From the NCBI GenBank assembly GCA_963825075.1, contig CAWGRX010000014.1:1-64000 (forward strand): a stretch of DNA of 64,000 nt. Reading direction: 5' to 3'. Below the pieces are notes generated by a model. It ran no database searches. It was not told the DNA's origin and saw only the letters and a list, made by a program, of their open reading frames with translations. Source of the stretch: CAWAVN01 sp963825075. Its GTDB lineage: Bacteria; Planctomycetota; Planctomycetia; Planctomycetales; Planctomycetaceae. The position numbers and the translations under genes are program-made. This document shows, piece by piece, positions 55,082 to 64,000 of this stretch. The stretch's first letter is position 1. The number at the start of each line of letters is the position of its first letter.

Positions 55082-56683
55082 TCAAAACTTTTCCCATCCG
55101 GCAAAGCCGCCGGTTTGCCAGATTTGCCAACCGACGAAGCCCGCGCCCGCGGCCCCTAACAGCGTGAACGTGAGCAGCATTCCGAACAGGATTGGACGGC
55201 GGCGGCACCAGCGTCCGATCCGCGTCAGCATGCCCGGCGGCTTGGTTTGAATCGGCAAATCCTGCAGAAACCGCCTGAGTTCCTTGACCACGTCCATTGC
55301 GGATTGATAACGGTCGCGGGGATGGACTTCCAGGCACTTCATGCAGATCGTCTCCAGCGGCTTGGGAACGGAGGGATTGACGGACCGCGGGCCGGGCGGA
55401 CGACCTTGGGCGATTTGCTTGAGAAGTTCCCCCCCGTCGCTGGGGAACGGTTTTCGCCCAGCCAAAAGTTCGTACAAGATCACGCCGACCGCATACACGT
55501 CGCTTAGTTGATCCGCCTCGGTCCGGCCCTCAGCATGGGGAAGTTGTTCGGGAGCCATATAGGCCGCGTTCCCCACGATCAGGCCGTCCGCCGTCATCGC
55601 AATCGCCCGCCGACGTTTGTTGAGCGCGAAATCCATCAGGTAAGGCTGCAAGTCGGCATCCAACCGGATGTTGGCGGGCTTCAGATTCCCGTGCACCACG
55701 TCGAAGCGGTGCGCGTGATGCAGACCCCCCGCGATCTGGGCGCACAGACCGGCGATTTCCCGAAACGACAATTTCCGCTCGGAAGATTCCCCGAGATATT
55801 CCGACAACTCGATGCCTGGGACGAAATCGCTCACGATGTAAACCCGGTCCCCGGCCCGGTCCACTTCGTGCAGCGTGACGATGTTCGGATGCCGAAGCTG
55901 CATTACCGACCGTAGAGCCGTCAGGAATTCTTCAAACTCCGATTCCTCGATTTTGTCGCCCCAGGAGACTTTGATGGCGATGGGTTTTTTGGTCTGGCCG
56001 TCCTTGGCCCGAAATACGATCCCGAACGGCCCCACGCCCGCGCGGGTTTGCTTTTGAATCTGATAGATCCCCACCTGGGCCGGCATCGCGACGGCCTCGG
56101 CCGGACTTTCGGGATGGACCAGACTGAAGCGGGATTCGCAGTGCGGACAGGCCAGATCCGTGAGATCGCCCGGCTTGTGAAACGGAACCACGCGATGGCA
56201 GCGCGGGCAGCGGGCGGCATGTCCGCCGAGTTCGATCCGGCTTTGGTGCGAGGAACCGTGCCCGCTCGCGGACGATTCCGTGTCTTCGGAAGTTGCAACG
56301 TCCTCGAAGAAATCTTCGGGCAAGGGGGCGGAATCTTTTGGATCCGCCGGCGACGCTCCCGCTTTCGGCGAGGTTTTTTTTCCTTCCGCTTTCGGTTTCC
56401 GGCCAACCGGTCCAGGGTCTTTCAGGGTTTCAAAATCCGCGGCCGACGGTTCGGGAAGAGGTGCCGGCTCGAAGCGGGTCTTGCCGGTGTCGGCGGGTTT
56501 CTCCGGTTTCGGGGAAGCGGGCTTCGGCGGGGAACCCGGCTTCGGCGGGGAAGCGGCCGCGTGAAATTCCTGCATCACGAACTTATGGCCGCACTGGGGA
56601 CATTTCCCCTTCCGTCCCAGATAATCCCGGCTTGGAAGATGCAAATGGTAGGCGCATTCAGGACAGGCGACAGTAATTTCCAT
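55082..56683 (-). CDS. Ser/Thr kinase-fold protein, probable pseudokinase, membrane-anchored
   Basis: A 533-residue protein. An N-terminal zinc ribbon (CPECAYHLHLPS...CPQCGHKF) is followed by a Pro/Lys/Ser-rich linker, a second ribbon (CPRCHRVV...CPHCESRF, about 163-190), a kinase domain (about 208-490) and one C-terminal membrane segment (ILFGMLLTFTLLGAAGAGFVGW). The ATP lysine (IAIKVSW), APE motif (YMAPEQLP) and late arginine (RDRYQSA) are present. The catalytic HRD motif reads HGNLKPANI, with Asn in place of the catalytic Asp, and DFG reads DFA. It may therefore bind partners or nucleotide without transferring phosphate. The start has no near alternative. Confidence 0.92.
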   Translation of the reverse strand: MEITVACPECAYHLHLPSRDYLGRKGKCPQCGHKFVMQEFHAAASPPKPGSPPKPASPKPEKPADTGKTRFEPAPLPEPSAADFETLKDPGPVGRKPKAEGKKTSPKAGASPADPKDSAPLPEDFFEDVATSEDTESSASGHGSSHQSRIELGGHAARCPRCHRVVPFHKPGDLTDLACPHCESRFSLVHPESPAEAVAMPAQVGIYQIQKQTRAGVGPFGIVFRAKDGQTKKPIAIKVSWGDKIEESEFEEFLTALRSVMQLRHPNIVTLHEVDRAGDRVYIVSDFVPGIELSEYLGESSERKLSFREIAGLCAQIAGGLHHAHRFDVVHGNLKPANIRLDADLQPYLMDFALNKRRRAIAMTADGLIVGNAAYMAPEQLPHAEGRTEADQLSDVYAVGVILYELLAGRKPFPSDGGELLKQIAQGRPPGPRSVNPSVPKPLETICMKCLEVHPRDRYQSAMDVVKELRRFLQDLPIQTKPPGMLTRIGRWCRRRPILFGMLLTFTLLGAAGAGFVGWQIWQTGGFAGWEKF

Positions 56684-56852
56684 AGGAACAGCTTGAGCTG
56701 CAAAGACTCTGTTGGCAAGGGCTTGGAGATTTTCGACGGGGCCGCTTTCTTAAGTTATACCACCTGGGGGGAAGGTAAACTACGCCGCCGATTGTCGGGA
56801 GAGGGAGAATCGGAACTGTTCGTCTCCTGAACTTTCGCAATTCTCCCTGCCG

Positions 56853-58205
56853 TTAGGCGGCGAGATAGAGGTAGTTTTCCAGGGATTCGATCAATTCTGT
56901 CATGTCGCGCTTTTTGTATGACATGGCTTTAATGGTTTGACGGATGACAAGACGCCTCAGGAAACGGAACATGTGATGAAACGACCATTCGGTCTCCCAG
57001 GCCCCCAATTCCTGCCGCGTTTTTTCCGCTTCGGGCAGATGTCGGCCCTCGGTGAGGTACCACAGCATGACCAGTGTCTGCGAAAGCCAGACCCAGGCCG
57101 CCAGCTTTTTAATGCTGGCTTGACACCAGTGTTGGGGCTTTTCGATCTGCATCACTTGCTTGCTGCTTTTGAACAACGTTTCAATCGTGTTTCGTCGTGC
57201 GTAGGTTTGAACGACCCAGGCCGCGTCGGCCTCCAGGTCCGTTGTAAACAGCGGCATGTCCTCGTAGCCCTTGTCCAGCGCCCGGCACAGAACCACCTGA
57301 ATCGTGCGCTGGCCAAACACCTTTGGCCACGTGGCCTGGAAACTGCAAACCTGAAACCGGCGGATTTGGCCGTAGGCATAAACTTCGATCCATTTCCACT
57401 GCCAGGGGTTTTTCGGCGAGCGTGCCCGATCCGCCTTCTTCATCGCCTCGCGCGGCGAAGGCAGCCGCAGTCCATACTTCCGGTCGGGACCGGTCTTTCC
57501 TTTGGACCGGGGCGGAATGACGGGGTCGCGAAGCGATGCGTCGATCCGCATGCGACCGACGTATCGCACGCGCTTGTCCAACTTTCCCAGCAGCGTTTTC
57601 GCGGAAAATCCGCCATCTCCGACCAATGTGATCTGCCGATCGGGGAACCAGCCTTGGATGTCTTTGAGCATCCGCCGAGCCAACTCCGCCTCGCCGAGTT
57701 TTTTCTTGCCCTCATCCAGCATGGCATGAATCGGCAGGCAAAAGTTGCGCTCGAGGCCTGGAATCTGGACCACGATTCCCACGACCACCCACTTGTTTCC
57801 AAGCGCCGTGGCCACGCGTTTTTTGGTGGAACGCACCGGATCGTGAAACCAGCCGATGCCGAAGACGTGTTGGCCGGATTTATGCAAAAGCGTCCCATCC
57901 ACCGCCAACAGCAATTCGCCGGTCGGATTCAACTCGAGCGCAACCTGGAGGGCCACGTGGTGTGCCAGGGATTTCACCGTCCATACCGAACGGCTGAAGA
58001 AATTGTAAAACCGATCAAAAGGATGCCGGCGATGACGATCGACGCGGCGTCCGAGGAAGGCTTCAAAGGTTTGAAACTCGGTGTGCCGGCCCAAACACAT
58101 CAGCCAGCCGAGAAAGATCTGCTGATGCGTCACAAACGACGGACTGGTGAAGACGGGCGCGAGCACTTGAAACATGACATCCATCGAAGGTATGAAAGAC
58201 CACAT
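56853..58205 (-). mobile_element. Insertion sequence transposase (DDE type)
   Basis: A 450-residue transposase, apparently intact. AAGGAGG lies directly before the ATG at 58205. The acidic triad can be placed in LLAVDGTLLHKSG, LVGDGGFSAKTLL and RRNTIETLFKSSKQ, giving a DDE enzyme of the kind I associate with IS701/IS4-like families. The N-terminal part (FEAFLGRRVDRHRRHPFDRFYNFF) is typical. I could not find convincing terminal inverted repeats or a target duplication, so the ends are undefined. It lies between the kinase-like gene and the transporter gene. Confidence 0.85.
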
Positions 58206-58431
58206 GCGGGGACCTCCTTGTGTCCTGTGCCATTTTCTTGACAAGCACATTGTACAAGGAACCCCGCAGCTTTTCTTGGACCTCAAAATTGCGAAAGTTC
58301 AGAGATGGAAGATCGATTTGTTTCTGACATTGGAATTTCGGATTTTGAATTTGTTTCGGGTTTCGGATTTCGTGCTTCGAATTTTCCCCAATCGCCCTCT
58401 CTGTTTTTCCTCAAAATAATCCGAAGTTCCC

Positions 58432-59679
58432 ATGACTCAGATGACCCGGCTTGTTTCGCTGGCGGTGGTGACGCTGCTGATTATTTTTTTGGGCATCACG
58501 TTTTTTCATGTGATCGCCCCGTTTTTGCTGCCTTTGTTCTTGGCGGGCGTCGTTGCGATGCTGGCCCAGCCGATGCAGACGTTTTTTGAAAAGAAAACCA
58601 AAAACCGCACCCATCTCGCGGCGGGGCTGACCACTGGCAGCGTGATTCTGGGCATCTCGGTTCCCGTCGTGCTCGGCGTGTCGCTGGCGACGTTGCAGAT
58701 TTCGCTGTTCGTCGGGGGCATGCTGAAGAGCAACGACTGGTCGGCCATCTCCCAGAAAGTCCGGCAGGAACTGCACATCGACAATGTTGTGGAGCGATTG
58801 CAGCCCTATGTGTCCGAACAAATCGACGCTGACAAACTCCAGGCGGAAATTCAGAAAAACGTGCGGGCCGGGCTGGAACTGCTCGTCAGCAAGACCGGCG
58901 GCGTCGCGGGGCAGGCGGTGGGTTTGATCGGCGGGCTGGTTTCCATGATCGTGCAACTCTTGACGTTCGTGATCGCTCTGTATTATTTCCTCGCGGACGG
59001 TCCCGCATTCGTGGCGGCTTCGGAAAGTTTGATCCCGGTCGCCGTGGAGTATCAGCGCGGACTCCGCCTCAGGTTTTACAACGTCGTCCGCGCGGTCGTG
59101 CTCGCCACGTTTCTCGCGGCGATCGGCCAAGGTTTTGCCAATGCAACCGTGCTCTGGTTTTTCGGATTCCGCCAATTCGTAATCCTGTTCATCCTCGCCA
59201 CGTTCGCCTCGATGGTCCCCTTCTTCGGCACCTGGCTAGTGTGGGGGCCTTGCATGGTCTGGTTGGCACTTCAAGGATCCTGGGTTTCCGCGACTTTGCT
59301 CCTCGTCATCGGCGTGGGTTTCATCGGCATGCTGGACAACATCATTCGCACGTTCGTGTTGCAGAGCGACGCCCAACTTCATCCGCTGTTGGCGTTTATT
59401 TGCGTGTTGGGCGGCGTGCAGGTGATGGGACTGTGGGGCGTGTTTATTGCCCCCATCGTCGCCGCCATCCTGCACGCCCTGATCGTGATCTTCAACACGG
59501 AAGTCACCGAACTCTCCCACGAACGCCGAAGTGAAAACGAACTGACCGAACCCGATTGCCCGCCGGAAGAAGCTTGTGAAGATTCGGAGGCGAAAACCCA
59601 GCCCCCAACCGAACCCGAACCCGAATCGGAATCGGAAGAAGCTGAACCGGCCCCGGAACAAGAAACCGCGGCGGATTGA
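58432..59679 (+). CDS. AI-2E family transporter
   Basis: A 415-residue membrane protein of the AI-2E/PerM family, whose members export or exchange small molecules. Seven to eight hydrophobic segments are visible, starting VVTLLIIFLGITFFHVIAPFLLPLFLAGVVAML. The conserved late block LFILATFASMVPFFGTWLVWGPCMVWLALQGSW and IGVGFIGMLDNIIRTFVL...LHPLLAFICVLGGVQVMGLWGVFIAPIVAAI is clear. A 60-residue acidic, Pro/Glu-rich cytosolic tail is unusual. The role in signalling is not implied; family names are historical. Confidence 0.93.
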   Translation: MTQMTRLVSLAVVTLLIIFLGITFFHVIAPFLLPLFLAGVVAMLAQPMQTFFEKKTKNRTHLAAGLTTGSVILGISVPVVLGVSLATLQISLFVGGMLKSNDWSAISQKVRQELHIDNVVERLQPYVSEQIDADKLQAEIQKNVRAGLELLVSKTGGVAGQAVGLIGGLVSMIVQLLTFVIALYYFLADGPAFVAASESLIPVAVEYQRGLRLRFYNVVRAVVLATFLAAIGQGFANATVLWFFGFRQFVILFILATFASMVPFFGTWLVWGPCMVWLALQGSWVSATLLLVIGVGFIGMLDNIIRTFVLQSDAQLHPLLAFICVLGGVQVMGLWGVFIAPIVAAILHALIVIFNTEVTELSHERRSENELTEPDCPPEEACEDSEAKTQPPTEPEPESESEEAEPAPEQETAAD

Positions 59680-59923
59680 TGTTGGTGCCAAACCTGAGAC
59701 ATTGTAATTGTTTACCCGAATGACATGATTTTTTGGCCGAAGGCCTCATTCATCGTAGCTTGGGGCATCGCCAGCGAGGGATTTTACTGTTTGACGAAAC
59801 TAGCCCACTCTGCGGCCTTTGCTCCTGTTATGTGGGGCCTTTGCCCCTGACAAAAAACGTCCCGGCGCTCGGGTGGAGACCACGAACGCCGGGACGCGGA
59901 AGTCGGGGAAAAATGGCAGCGGC

Positions 59924-62900
59924 TTATCCGAAGGGGTTCCGCAGGAACTTTTGGTAAGGCAGCCGCACGCCGCGGAACTTGGTCTGGTCGGCCTCCAGGA
60001 CGCTGTTTTGCGACGGCAAAAAGCCTTGAGCGCCGACATAGGTCACCACATCGTCCTGATCGACGCCGTCCCCGGACACCCCAAAGCCCCCGATCAGTTG
60101 GCCGTTGTTGTATAGCGGCGTGCTTCCGGGAAAGAACACGACCCCGTTCTGGTTGTTGAGGTTATTGGGATCGAGGAAGTTCCGCTCGATGCCGCCGGGC
60201 AATCCGTCGGGGCTGGTGGGAGACGTCGGTCCGAAGGAGTTGCGTCCGAGCACCGTATCGAGGTAGGCGGTGTCGGCTTGCGGCGCTCCCAGGTTCGTCG
60301 CGGTGAAAGGATCGTTGAAGGGATTGTTCAATTCGGAGAACGGTCCCGCCGGGTCGCCGTCCACGCCGGACGGGAAACGCGGTTCCACCAGGAAGCGGAA
60401 GGTGCGGTTCGAAAAGGCCGTTCCCGCCGGCACCGTGGGCACTTGATCGAGCGGATTCAATTCGGCCGCGTTCGCATAGTAGGCCGTGTTCCGCGCCTTG
60501 GCGACGGCCACGTCGATGGAGAATATCGTGGCATCCTGCATGCGATACAGGCCCACGATGTTCCCTTCCAAATCGGAGACGGCGAACACCATCCGCGTCC
60601 GGCTGCTCAGTGGTAAACGCACCGCGGCCCGCACCTGCTGGGCACCGGCGATGGCGTTCTGAATGATCTGGTTGACCTGCGCCGCCGTGATCCCCACGCC
60701 GTCGCGCGGCGGGACGATCATCCCATAAGGCACGTCCCGGCCGCTGATGTTCGGAGCATAAACCTGGGCCCCGCTGACCGGTCCCGTGCCGAGCGCCAGA
60801 CCCCGGTTGATGACCTCCGCCACGCCTTGGCGACCGGCAATCGGCCCGACGACTTGGAGCGTAATTCCTACGAGGTCCAACCGGCCAAAGGGCAGATCGA
60901 TGTTCGGGATGGCCGCGATTGAGGTTCCTGCAAATAAATCGGTCTTGGCCTTGGGAACCCCTTGGACCGCAGCGCCCAAGCTGCCGCCGACGGCCGTCAA
61001 AGCCATGAACTCGGCCTCCAAAACTTTGGGGGCGTTGGTGCGTTCGTACTCGCTTTGCGCGACGCCGGGCTTGAAGCCTTGCTCAAAGGTGGCAAACCCG
61101 TCGCGTCCGGGGAAGAACACGCCGATGCCGCCGATCAACGTATCGCCGAGGCCGTCCTTGTTGGTATCGCGGAAGATGGGAATCCCGCCGGGCAGGGTGG
61201 CGATGCCGCGCGAGCGGGCATTCGGATCCAACCCGGAAATCTCTCCGAAGGACAACGGCTCCCGCAGGGCATCCACCATCGCCGGATCGATGTTGTTGTA
61301 AGGGATGTTGAACCGTAGCGTCTCACCCGCCGCGGGCGGATTGGCGGGATCCTGGTTCGGATTGACCACGCTTCCGCCGACGGTGCGGATATTGGTCATC
61401 GGCGAAAACGGCGCGATGACCGAGGAATTGAGATTGTTCAACAACGTCGGATCGGCCACGGTCGCCGACGCATCGCCCGGCACCCGATCGCGGTTGGTTT
61501 GCTCGATGGCGAACAAATCCACGGGCGGCGTGTGCGCGACTTCCGGTGGGAAGTGGCCGCCCAAACCGATCGGAGCAACCAATCCCGGCCCGCGAAGCGT
61601 GGCGGGAGCATCCAAAGACGAAATGCCTTCCACTTCCCGCTGCGTAATCGTCGTCTGACTGATGAATCGCACAAGTCGGGACGTCAGCGGAGCGAGCGTA
61701 CCGGTCGGGCTGTGGTTGTCGATGTTCGTCGGATCCCCGTTGGAGAAGAACGCCGCCGTGCGGGCCTCGGCCACCGCGCCTTCCGCAAAGAACGCCAAGG
61801 CCCGGCGTTCGGCGTCGGTGTCGATCATGCCGTTCCCATTCCCCGCCGAACCGTAGCCCGCGGCAATGGCGGCGTTGGTGGGGTCGTCGATGTTGTTAAT
61901 CACGCCCTGTTCGACTTGCACGCCCAAAATCGTGCCGCCCCGATCGACCACCGCGATCACGGCATCATCGCTGGAAGTCGCCGCCGAGGCGCGCTGCAAA
62001 AGCGTGGTCACCTCGCCCGCGGTGAGTTGGGCCATCGACATGGCATGCACCTGGAAGGTGGCATCCTGCGGGGCTTGATTGACAATGCCCGTGTACATTG
62101 TGTCGTGCTGAGCGGCATACTGGAACGACGAGGCATCGCGTTCGCTGTCGTAAAAGCCCCGCATGATGTCTTCGTGTGTGTTGTAGATCACCGAATCATT
62201 GAAGCCCAGCACGTGCCCGACTTCGTGCCCCACCACGGTGAAGTAGTCCACGGTGCCGTCGGGGTTCCCGTTGCCGACTTGGGTGTCCCAGTTTTCGACG
62301 GCATCCATCCAGGCGACGCCCGCCACGGTAACGTGCCCGTCGCTGTCGCGGGAGACGGCCCCGCCGCCGACACCGAGCTTGCCGCCGTCTTCGCTTTGAT
62401 ACCCGAAGGCCGACAAATCGCCCGACCCGATATTCATGATTTCATAGTCGGCCGCGTTGGTGTCCTGCACGAACTGCAGCATTCCACCCGTCGCCTGGGA
62501 CCAGGCATCGAGCGCTTGGACCGCGGCGGCTTTCTGATCGTCCGTGATAGAGTTCTTGTAGTCGCCCATGTCCCGGAAGTCGTATTTGATCGTGACCGGC
62601 TCGGTCATGCCTTCCCACCAGGGCGGGAGGTAAACGTCCTGGGTGCTGCCCGAACCCTGCGGACCCGCGAAGTTGGCCAAGTCCCAGCAGGTCATGTCGC
62701 TCACGCTGCCGTTGACGGCTTGTTGCCCGCCATCGGGACCGGCTTGCCCGGTCGAGCCTTCGCCGGTGTTATCCACCACGCCCATCGCGGCGGGATTGGT
62801 ATTGGTTTGGCTCGGCCCGCTGCCGCTTGTCGCCTGGGTGCCGATGGGCGGAGTGGTGTTTCCATCCGCAGCGGCTGGAATCCGCGCTTGCCAATTGAAC

Positions 62901-63269
62901 CTGCGTTTGATTGGCGTCCAATCCCACGCCCAGCAGTTGAGTCGTTTGGCCGCTGCCGGGATTCGTCTCGTTGGAGACGGCGACCGTTTCAATTTGGGAG
63001 TTGTCGGGCGGTTGAGATGGCAGCCCCGGAGCGGGTTCCACCTGCGTCGTATTGTCCTGCGAGAGGTCAGCCGAAATCGCGGCGGGTTCCAACGACGAGT
63101 TGTTCGGATCGTCGGGACTCCAGTCTCCCAAATCGGGAGCATTCAAACTGCCCAGGCACAACCGGGATTCCAACTGTTCGATTTGGGAGAGCGACAGTTG
63201 CCGCGGCGTGCGGCGTTCGGCGTCCTTGCGTTTGCCCAACCCGTCCAACTTTTGTTTGAACCAACTCAC
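59924..63269 (-). CDS. Large LESR-motif surface protein with metzincin-type protease and haem-binding-like repeats, frameshifted
   Basis: About 1,114 residues after one extra base near 62875 is removed. The start GTG at 63269 overlaps an upstream TGA and has GGGAG nine bases before it. An N-terminal motif IEQLESRLCLGSL is the planctomycete surface signal. A protease-like domain has VVGHEVGHVLGFNDSV, i.e. HExxHxxGxxD, the ligand set known from snapalysin-type metalloproteases, with AMSM as a possible Met-turn. It is followed by two GlcG/HbpS-like units (DAVIAVVDRGGTILGVQVE and RMVFAVSDLEGNIVGLYRM), normally haem binding or degrading. The combination suggests an exported enzyme; nothing here shows its target. 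Confidence 0.88.
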
Positions 63270-63547
63270 GGAACATACTCCCAAAGGAATGGAGTCTGGG
63301 GGGGATTGTCTTCAACCGGGGGGACGGTTGACGGGATCGAGCCTTGCCGCGAATGGTTCCCGCCGTACCATTTGCCGCGCTCTCCCAACGCCAGCCGGCA
63401 CTTTTCGGAAATTCCTTCGCGAAATTGCGGACGCTCCGATCCCTCGGGATCGAGTCCGCAACTCGATCTAATCTCTTCAATCGGAACAACCGGAATGTTC
63501 AGTGCAACCAATTCCTGCCAAAGCGGACTTTTTTGAAAAAAACGCAA
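63266..63547 (-). CDS. Possible small protein coupled to the LESR gene
   Basis: A 93-codon frame beginning with TTG, ending in a TGA that overlaps the GTG of the following gene (GTGA). The composition (SPLWQELVALNIPVVPIEEIRSSCGLDPEGSERPQF) is plausible for a protein, but the start is weak and no family is recognised. It could equally be a chance frame upstream of the large gene. Confidence 0.3.
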   Translation of the reverse strand: MRFFQKSPLWQELVALNIPVVPIEEIRSSCGLDPEGSERPQFREGISEKCRLALGERGKWYGGNHSRQGSIPSTVPPVEDNPPQTPFLWEYVP

Positions 63548-64000
63548 AGTCGGCGGCGGTGAGTGGCGTGGCGCTAGCCCAATGGCACTTACTTTAAGCG
63601 GTGGAAAAAAATTAGCCGTAGCGCGCTAGCCCCGGTTTTTGTCATTTTCCCTGGACTTTGATGAACCGCACGCTAGCGTGTGCCGGCTGATTTTTTCAGC
63701 CATTGTAGATAGATAGGAAGTGCCATTGGGCGCTAGCCGCCGGCTTATGGATCAACCGGAGGCTAGCGCCTTACCGCTCACAAAGACGGCTTGGTGACTG
63801 GCTCGAACGGACCAAAACTCCTTCGCCTTCTTTTTCAGACTCTCCATCTACTCAGGTTTTTTTGGGGATATTTCTGAAAAGTGTATTTTTGGTCTTGCAA
63901 AAATTTGCATCTCCCGTTAATTCTCCCGCCGCTCTCCACCTCTCTCTGAATTTTCCATCTCTACAATCCGTTCCATCGCGTTGGCGGAATCGCTTTGTGT
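63548..64000. other. Terminal intergenic region with repeat cluster
   Basis: The last 450 bases contain the family A cluster listed separately and then AT-rich sequence to the window edge. No gene is evident; one may begin beyond the end. Confidence 0.5.
63559..63782. repeat. Cluster of family A palindromes
   Basis: At least five GCTAGC-cored units (63571, 63625, 63671, 63731 and 63752) stand in alternating orientation with arms like GGGCGCTAGCCGCCGG and CCGGAGGCTAGCGCC. Part of the cluster (GCTGATTTTTTCAGCC) is shared with 49663-49695. The last pair resembles 7082-7163. Confidence 0.8.

Noticed and set aside
54599..55250. Open frames crossing the tRNA-Ser gene and the region upstream of the array
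   Set aside because: They run through tRNA sequence or opposite the kinase-like gene, and have no RBS or familiar protein sequence.
56800..58270. Terminal inverted repeats of the insertion sequence
   Set aside because: The AGGGAGAAT/ATTCTCCCT pair near 56800-56850 is a local hairpin on one side only; I found no match on the other side of the transposase.

Overview
The window looks like a piece of a planctomycete chromosome. Two large secreted proteins carry the N-terminal LEPR/LESR surface motif typical of Planctomycetes (IERLEPRCLLS near 26.2 kb, IEQLESRLCLG near 63.2 kb). There are also paired PQQ-type beta-propeller proteins, many short lipoproteins and zinc-ribbon proteins, and a Ser/Thr kinase-like protein with an N-terminal zinc ribbon. 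Core genes are ordinary: accB-accC, plsY, nrdJ, csrA, rpsB-tsf-pyrH, acpS, trpS, pyrD and HU.

Layout. 0-12 kb: a metallopeptidase-accB-accC operon, two propeller proteins, an M50 protease, Uma2, plsY and an aldehyde dehydrogenase. 13-16 kb: B12-dependent ribonucleotide reductase, split by one frameshift. 16.0-19.5 kb: a mobile island that I read as the remnant of a chromosomal integron. It has two near-identical copies of the 3' end of an integron-type integrase, each ending at an attI-like G^TT junction and each followed by one cassette. The first cassette ends in a well-formed attC and the second in a truncated one. A 177-bp miniature inverted-repeat element and a broken tyrosine recombinase are also inside. 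19.6-23.2 kb: a run of small co-directional genes (BON, CsrA, Hsp20, dodecin, pyruvoyl arginine decarboxylase, DksA-like) suggesting stress and post-transcriptional control. 24-27.6 kb: a LEPR surface protein and a probable outer-membrane protein. 28-33 kb: an ABC ATPase and tadA-tadB-tadC. 33-40 kb: ammonium transporter, DegT aminotransferase, and a sugar ABC permease and binding protein without an ATPase. 40-42 kb: rpsB-tsf-pyrH with palindromes in each gap. 42-52.7 kb: assorted housekeeping and small hypothetical genes, PII-like protein, FloA. 53.0-53.8 kb: a trypsin-like protease. 53.8-54.75 kb: a minus-strand tRNA array with seven to eight readable tRNAs and two or three aberrant tRNA-like units. 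55-64 kb: a probable pseudokinase, an IS transposase, an AI-2E family transporter and a large LESR protein combining a metzincin-type protease with haem-binding-like repeats.

Several genes, including the essential rpsB and nrdJ, carry single-base frameshifts, often in short C or G runs. Read errors in the assembly are therefore likely, and a broken frame alone should not be taken as proof of a pseudogene. Dispersed palindromic repeats (at least three families) fill many intergenic gaps. All function calls come from reading motifs; no database search was run.
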